64,000 bases of DNA from Laguncularia racemosa (lineage: Eukaryota > Streptophyta > Magnoliopsida > Myrtales > Combretaceae): positions 1,364,001-1,428,000 of the forward strand of contig JBBMOL010000092.1 of assembly GCA_037954665.1 (NCBI GenBank), in the 5' to 3' direction. Under the pieces are notes generated by a model. It saw nothing but the letters and a program-made list of their open reading frames with translations, was not told where the DNA came from and ran no database searches. Both the position numbers and the translations under genes were made by a program. The stretch's first letter is position 1. Every line of letters begins with the position of its first letter. Positions 61,853-64,000 of this stretch are shown here, in pieces.

Positions 61853-63164
61853 TTATCAAATTTCCCCATACTTAAGAATTTGCTTTTCCTCAAGAAAATT
61901 AATCAAATTAAACAATAGGACAAAAAATACTTAATCAATTTACTATTATTCAAGAAATCAATAATTCTCATTTAACCCTAAAATAGTTTAAGGACCAAAT
62001 TAATTAACTTGTAGTTTCAAAAGGAGATTAACTATAACTTTTATACATTTCACTTAACTAATTGTCTTAAACATATAAAAGATTTGAAACTTGAATTACT
62101 ATCTCCTTAATCAAGAAGAAATCATAGACATTTTACTAACTCTACTAAAATATATACATCCCATCTCTAATTTTACTAAACATTATAACCAAAGATAAAT
62201 ATACCCCATTACCCCTTAATCATTTCTCTAGTTTTTTTTTTTTTTTCACGTAGTTTCATCAGTGAATAAGTCTTAGACCAGATGATCTTAGGCTACCAAG
62301 TTTTAAGATACACATTTCAACGAAATTTCAATTGATAATCCTAAGTTCTTCACTCAAGTTAATATATGTTATTCCACATAAAGGAGGCACCCCACAAGTT
62401 TAATTACTCAGGTCAATGAAGCCTACAGCTAAACTTTATTTAATTGATTTAATTTCATCCCTAACTATATTAATTTTTCAAGAAATTTTCAAATAATAAG
62501 TATTAACTATTTATTTATCAAGGATTATAGTGTTATAAAAATATCAAAAGGAAAAATATAAATTAAAGTACAATCAAAAGAAATTCATGACTAATTCCTA
62601 ACAAGTAATGTTATTCAAATTTCCTACTCTTCAAGCTCAAAACTTTGATCAAGTGTTCTATACTACTCGAATAGTTTTTTTTTTTTAATAAATTGCAAGT
62701 TAACTTTATGATTTTTAGCTTAAATAAACCAATTTTTTATTTCTTAAATAACTATACATTTAGAACTCACTTCCCCACACTTTAAATCATATAATGTTCT
62801 TAATGTATGAATAAAAAGAAAAATGAACAAAATAAGAATCAAAGAAAACACAAAAACAATTGAGAAAGATAGTGAAGAAAAGAACCAATACTCTCTTGAA
62901 CATGGCATATGTTCCATTGCAAAAGGAGCTCAGTGTGCACAATGGTTGTTCATGAACTCTCTTAAACATGTAAAGCTACAAAAAGGCAAAGAGGAATAGA
63001 AATTAAAAAAAAAAAGTTAAAAGAAAAGAAAAAAAATTGTTACTATCTAATTTAGCAAGCCATATTAGTCTCGTTAGTACATTAAAGAAAACAAAAAAAA
63101 AATGTCATTGTAATCATGATTAGAATCTCCTCATTTCCTCGTGCTCATGCCCATAAAATAGTAG

Positions 63165-63560
63165 ATTCAAGGTCAACACAATCGAGACACGGTTGTGTCT
63201 AAATATTGTGTAACTTTCTGTAGGGACAAGCCTAACACGACCTTAGACACAACCGTGTCTAAAGGTTGTGTAACTCCGTGTGCAAATTGGCCTTCATCAG
63301 ATGTTTTGACACAACCTTGACACAATCATATCTAATGACCATGTAACTCTCTATGCAAATTGGCCTTCATCGGATGTTTTAACACGACCATGACACGATC
63401 GTGTCTAATGGTCGTATAACTCTCTGTGAGAAAAAATTTATAGTTAATTTCGACATGACTTTAACATGCTCATATCTACTAATCGCGTTATATTCGAAGA
63501 ATGGTAGCATTTCAACACATCTGTTGACACGACCATGTTAATGGTCGTGTTAAACTTACA
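63165..63560. repeat. palindromic CACG/CGTG array in internal region
   Basis: About four units of roughly 85 bp contain pairs such as GACACGATC-GTGTC and GACACAACC-GTGTC, with a shared spacer GCAAATTGGCCTTCATC at about 63282 and 63356. It lies outside the LTR, between the coding part and the 3' LTR. Confidence 0.75.
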
Positions 63561-64000
63561 AAAATTATTACTTGCTTTTTTTTTAACTAAGTGTAAAAAT
63601 GAAAATAAATCTAATTAAATTAAACTAAACTAAGGAAAGTAAATAAAATAAAAAACTAAACTTGGGTTACCTCCTAAGAAACGTTGTTGTTTAACGTCAT
63701 TGATTTGACGCACTTATCTTTTTATAGTCTAGTGGACGATCATGAAAAATTTAGTACTCAACTTGCATGAATTTATCTAAACTCTTATACCTCCATGAAT
63801 GAGATGTTGTGGAATTAGATTTGTATAAATACCATCTTGCACATTAGTGAAACCAAGCAAGTTAGATGTATTTAAGAAATAATAGGTATTGTTACTTTTA
63901 GACGATTGTTGAATCGTGTCAAATGTCTTGAAAGTTCTTTCTCCATCCCCAACTTTTAGAGTTAATGTTTGATTTTCTACATTTATAATTACCCTAGAAG

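Larger units (their letters stand above)
60466..64000 (-). mobile_element. Ty3/gypsy Tat/Athila-type retrotransposon, 3' end only (runs off the window)
   Basis: It inserted in the third kinase copy after GAATG, the presumed 5-bp target. Its 3' LTR is 60466-61839, followed by a polypurine tract and untranslated internal DNA to the window end. The internal part carries a CTTGGGTTACCTCCTAAGAA box (63661-63680) and CCACACTTA-type boxes that I associate with large Tat/Athila elements. No coding frame is visible in this part. The lineage is inferred. Confidence 0.7.

Overview
The window is nuclear DNA of a flowering plant, almost certainly a eudicot. It is AT-rich, has GT-AG introns, carries S-domain receptor kinase genes with the standard seven-exon layout, and is filled with nested plant-type LTR retrotransposons. 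I cannot assign a species from the sequence alone.

The host genes are a small tandem cluster of G-type lectin S-receptor-like serine/threonine kinases on the + strand. Gene 1 (2192-7188) and gene 2 (40802-45804) are intact. Each has seven exons whose lengths match exon for exon (1273, 114, 155, 211, 238, 145 and 303 bp), and each encodes 812 residues: signal peptide, B-lectin, S-locus glycoprotein region, PAN, one membrane helix, RD-type kinase and a conserved C-terminal tail. Two broken relatives follow: a lone kinase exon 6 remnant (about 58168-58273), and a third copy (about 60125-60465) that has its own 5' flank but lost its lectin exon and is cut by a retrotransposon. Duplicated 5' flanks (about 700-1890; 27180-27810 + 29846-30071 + 40314-40801; 58440-60120) record the duplications.

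Most other sequence is mobile DNA. From left to right: a CRM/Galadriel-like Ty3/gypsy element (7341-12943, - strand); old LTR relics (about 13400-19000); a diverged array of roughly 140 bp period (19860-21060); a non-autonomous hAT-like element with an 8-bp target-site duplication (21232-23300) that holds an LTR fragment; a 2.0-kb insertion with a 9-bp duplication and tRNA-like Pol III boxes (27811-29836); a complete but dead 10.2-kb Tekay/Del-type Ty3/gypsy element (30077-40308, - strand) with a solo LTR inside one of its LTRs; a broken Ty1/copia element (45909-48172); an LTR relic (48173 to about 56480) into which a second Ty1/copia element inserted (49716-55569), itself split by a 1.45-kb terminal-inverted-repeat element (53363-54814); and the 3' end of a Tat/Athila-type element (60466 to the window end, - strand). 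All retroelement reading frames are broken, often by C-to-T or G-to-A type stop codons.

The two intact genes have kept full frames while elements landed within about 100-150 bp of both 3' ends and about 490 bp upstream of gene 2, which suggests selection on the coding sequence. Gene products would be plasma-membrane receptors; no ligand or pathway partner is encoded here. The least expected signal is a palindromic motif built from CACG and CGTG half-sites, repeated in arrays in several LTR elements that appear to belong to two different Ty3/gypsy lineages.
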